Assembly (NCBI GenBank): GCA_026997215.1
Contig: JALWJP010000065.1
Coordinates: 1 to 5,323, forward strand
Reading direction: 5' to 3'
DNA: 5,323 nucleotides
Source of the DNA: Nanobdellati archaeon
GTDB lineage: Archaea > EX4484-52 > JAADEF01
The position numbers and the translations under genes are program-made. The notes under the pieces were generated by a model. The model was given only the letters and a program-made list of their open reading frames with translations. It did not search any database and was not told the origin of the DNA. Shown piece after piece: positions 5,223 to 5,323 of this stretch (position 1 is its first letter; each line of letters opens with the position of its first letter).

Positions 5223-5323
5223 ATTTTTTTTCCTATTATTTTCTTCTCAAAAATTATATCACTTGGATTGGTTTTATAATCTTTATTGGATTTATTTGTA
5301 TTTAAATTTGGATTCTTTTTTGT
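5219..5323 (-). CDS. C-terminal end of an upstream protein (partial, tentative)
   Basis: The minus strand is open from the right edge for 34 codons and stops at TGA 5221-5219. The residues begin as a Thr/Asn/Lys-rich stretch resembling a linker and end PSDIIFEKKIIGKKI. The stop overlaps the TTG start of the RPA-like gene as TTGA, the same arrangement as the GTGA before nurA. The coding strand is strongly A-rich with little T, as AT-rich coding DNA usually is, whereas spacers are more balanced. Against it, 34 open codons can arise by chance at this composition, and promoter-like sequence is also present here. If real it could be the N-terminal portion of a split RPA; no domain is visible to test that. 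Confidence 0.45.
   Translation of the reverse strand, partial: TKKNPNLNTNKSNKDYKTNPSDIIFEKKIIGKKI
5272..5279 (-). promoter_or_regulatory. Possible TATA-like box before the RPA-like gene
   Basis: TTATAAAA on the minus strand, preceded by purine-rich AATAAAGA that could act as a BRE. A start about 25 nt downstream (near 5249) would give a leader of about 27 nt that includes the AGGA before TTG 5222. This is the alternative to reading the region as coding; both could hold, since promoters can lie inside genes. Confidence 0.3.

Overview
The window is archaeal and AT-rich (about one third GC by eye). The evidence is a RadA recombinase, an archaeal EF-1 beta, an archaeal/eukaryal-type TyrRS, an RPA-type zinc OB-fold protein and a NurA nuclease. 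TATA-like boxes sit about 25-30 nt before first genes, and strong Shine-Dalgarno (SD) sites sit before internal genes. The very short gaps and 4-base overlaps suit a small, compact genome. I cannot name the lineage; a DPANN/ARMAN-like or other small-genome archaeon is only an inference.

Layout, right to left on the minus strand. At the right edge an Asn/Lys-rich open frame ends at 5219 (possible C-terminus of an upstream protein). It overlaps by 4 bases a 144-aa RPA-like zinc/OB protein (4788-5222, TTG start), which abuts radA (3843-4787) with no gap. After 49 bp comes a 236-aa orphan (3083-3793). Its 3' end overlaps by 9 bp the convergent EF-1 beta gene (2822-3091), the only plus-strand gene. 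A 50-bp divergent promoter region separates that gene from tyrS (start taken at 2771). tyrS is followed closely by a membrane-anchored 244-residue protein (941-1675) and then nurA (1-944, 3' end beyond the left edge). Genes cover almost everything; the two real intergenic gaps are about 50 bp each.

Functionally, two minus-strand transcription units carry homologous-recombination or end-processing genes (RPA-like plus RadA; NurA). Translation genes (TyrRS, EF-1 beta) sit between them. NurA would resect ends, with a HerA partner not in the window; the RPA-like protein would coat ssDNA; RadA would pair strands. Internal genes have SD sites and stop/start overlaps (GTGA, TTGA, TAAATG). tyrS and the orphan gene appear to be leaderless.

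I see no clear new multi-gene system. The points most worth checking are RadA's altered Walker A (GAFGSAKT) and altered polymerisation motif (FESG), the possible split or -1 frameshifted RPA gene at an A8 run, the unplaced 236-aa protein, and a possible His-to-Asp change at the NurA active site. I saw no tRNA, rRNA, CRISPR, insertion sequence or long repeat.
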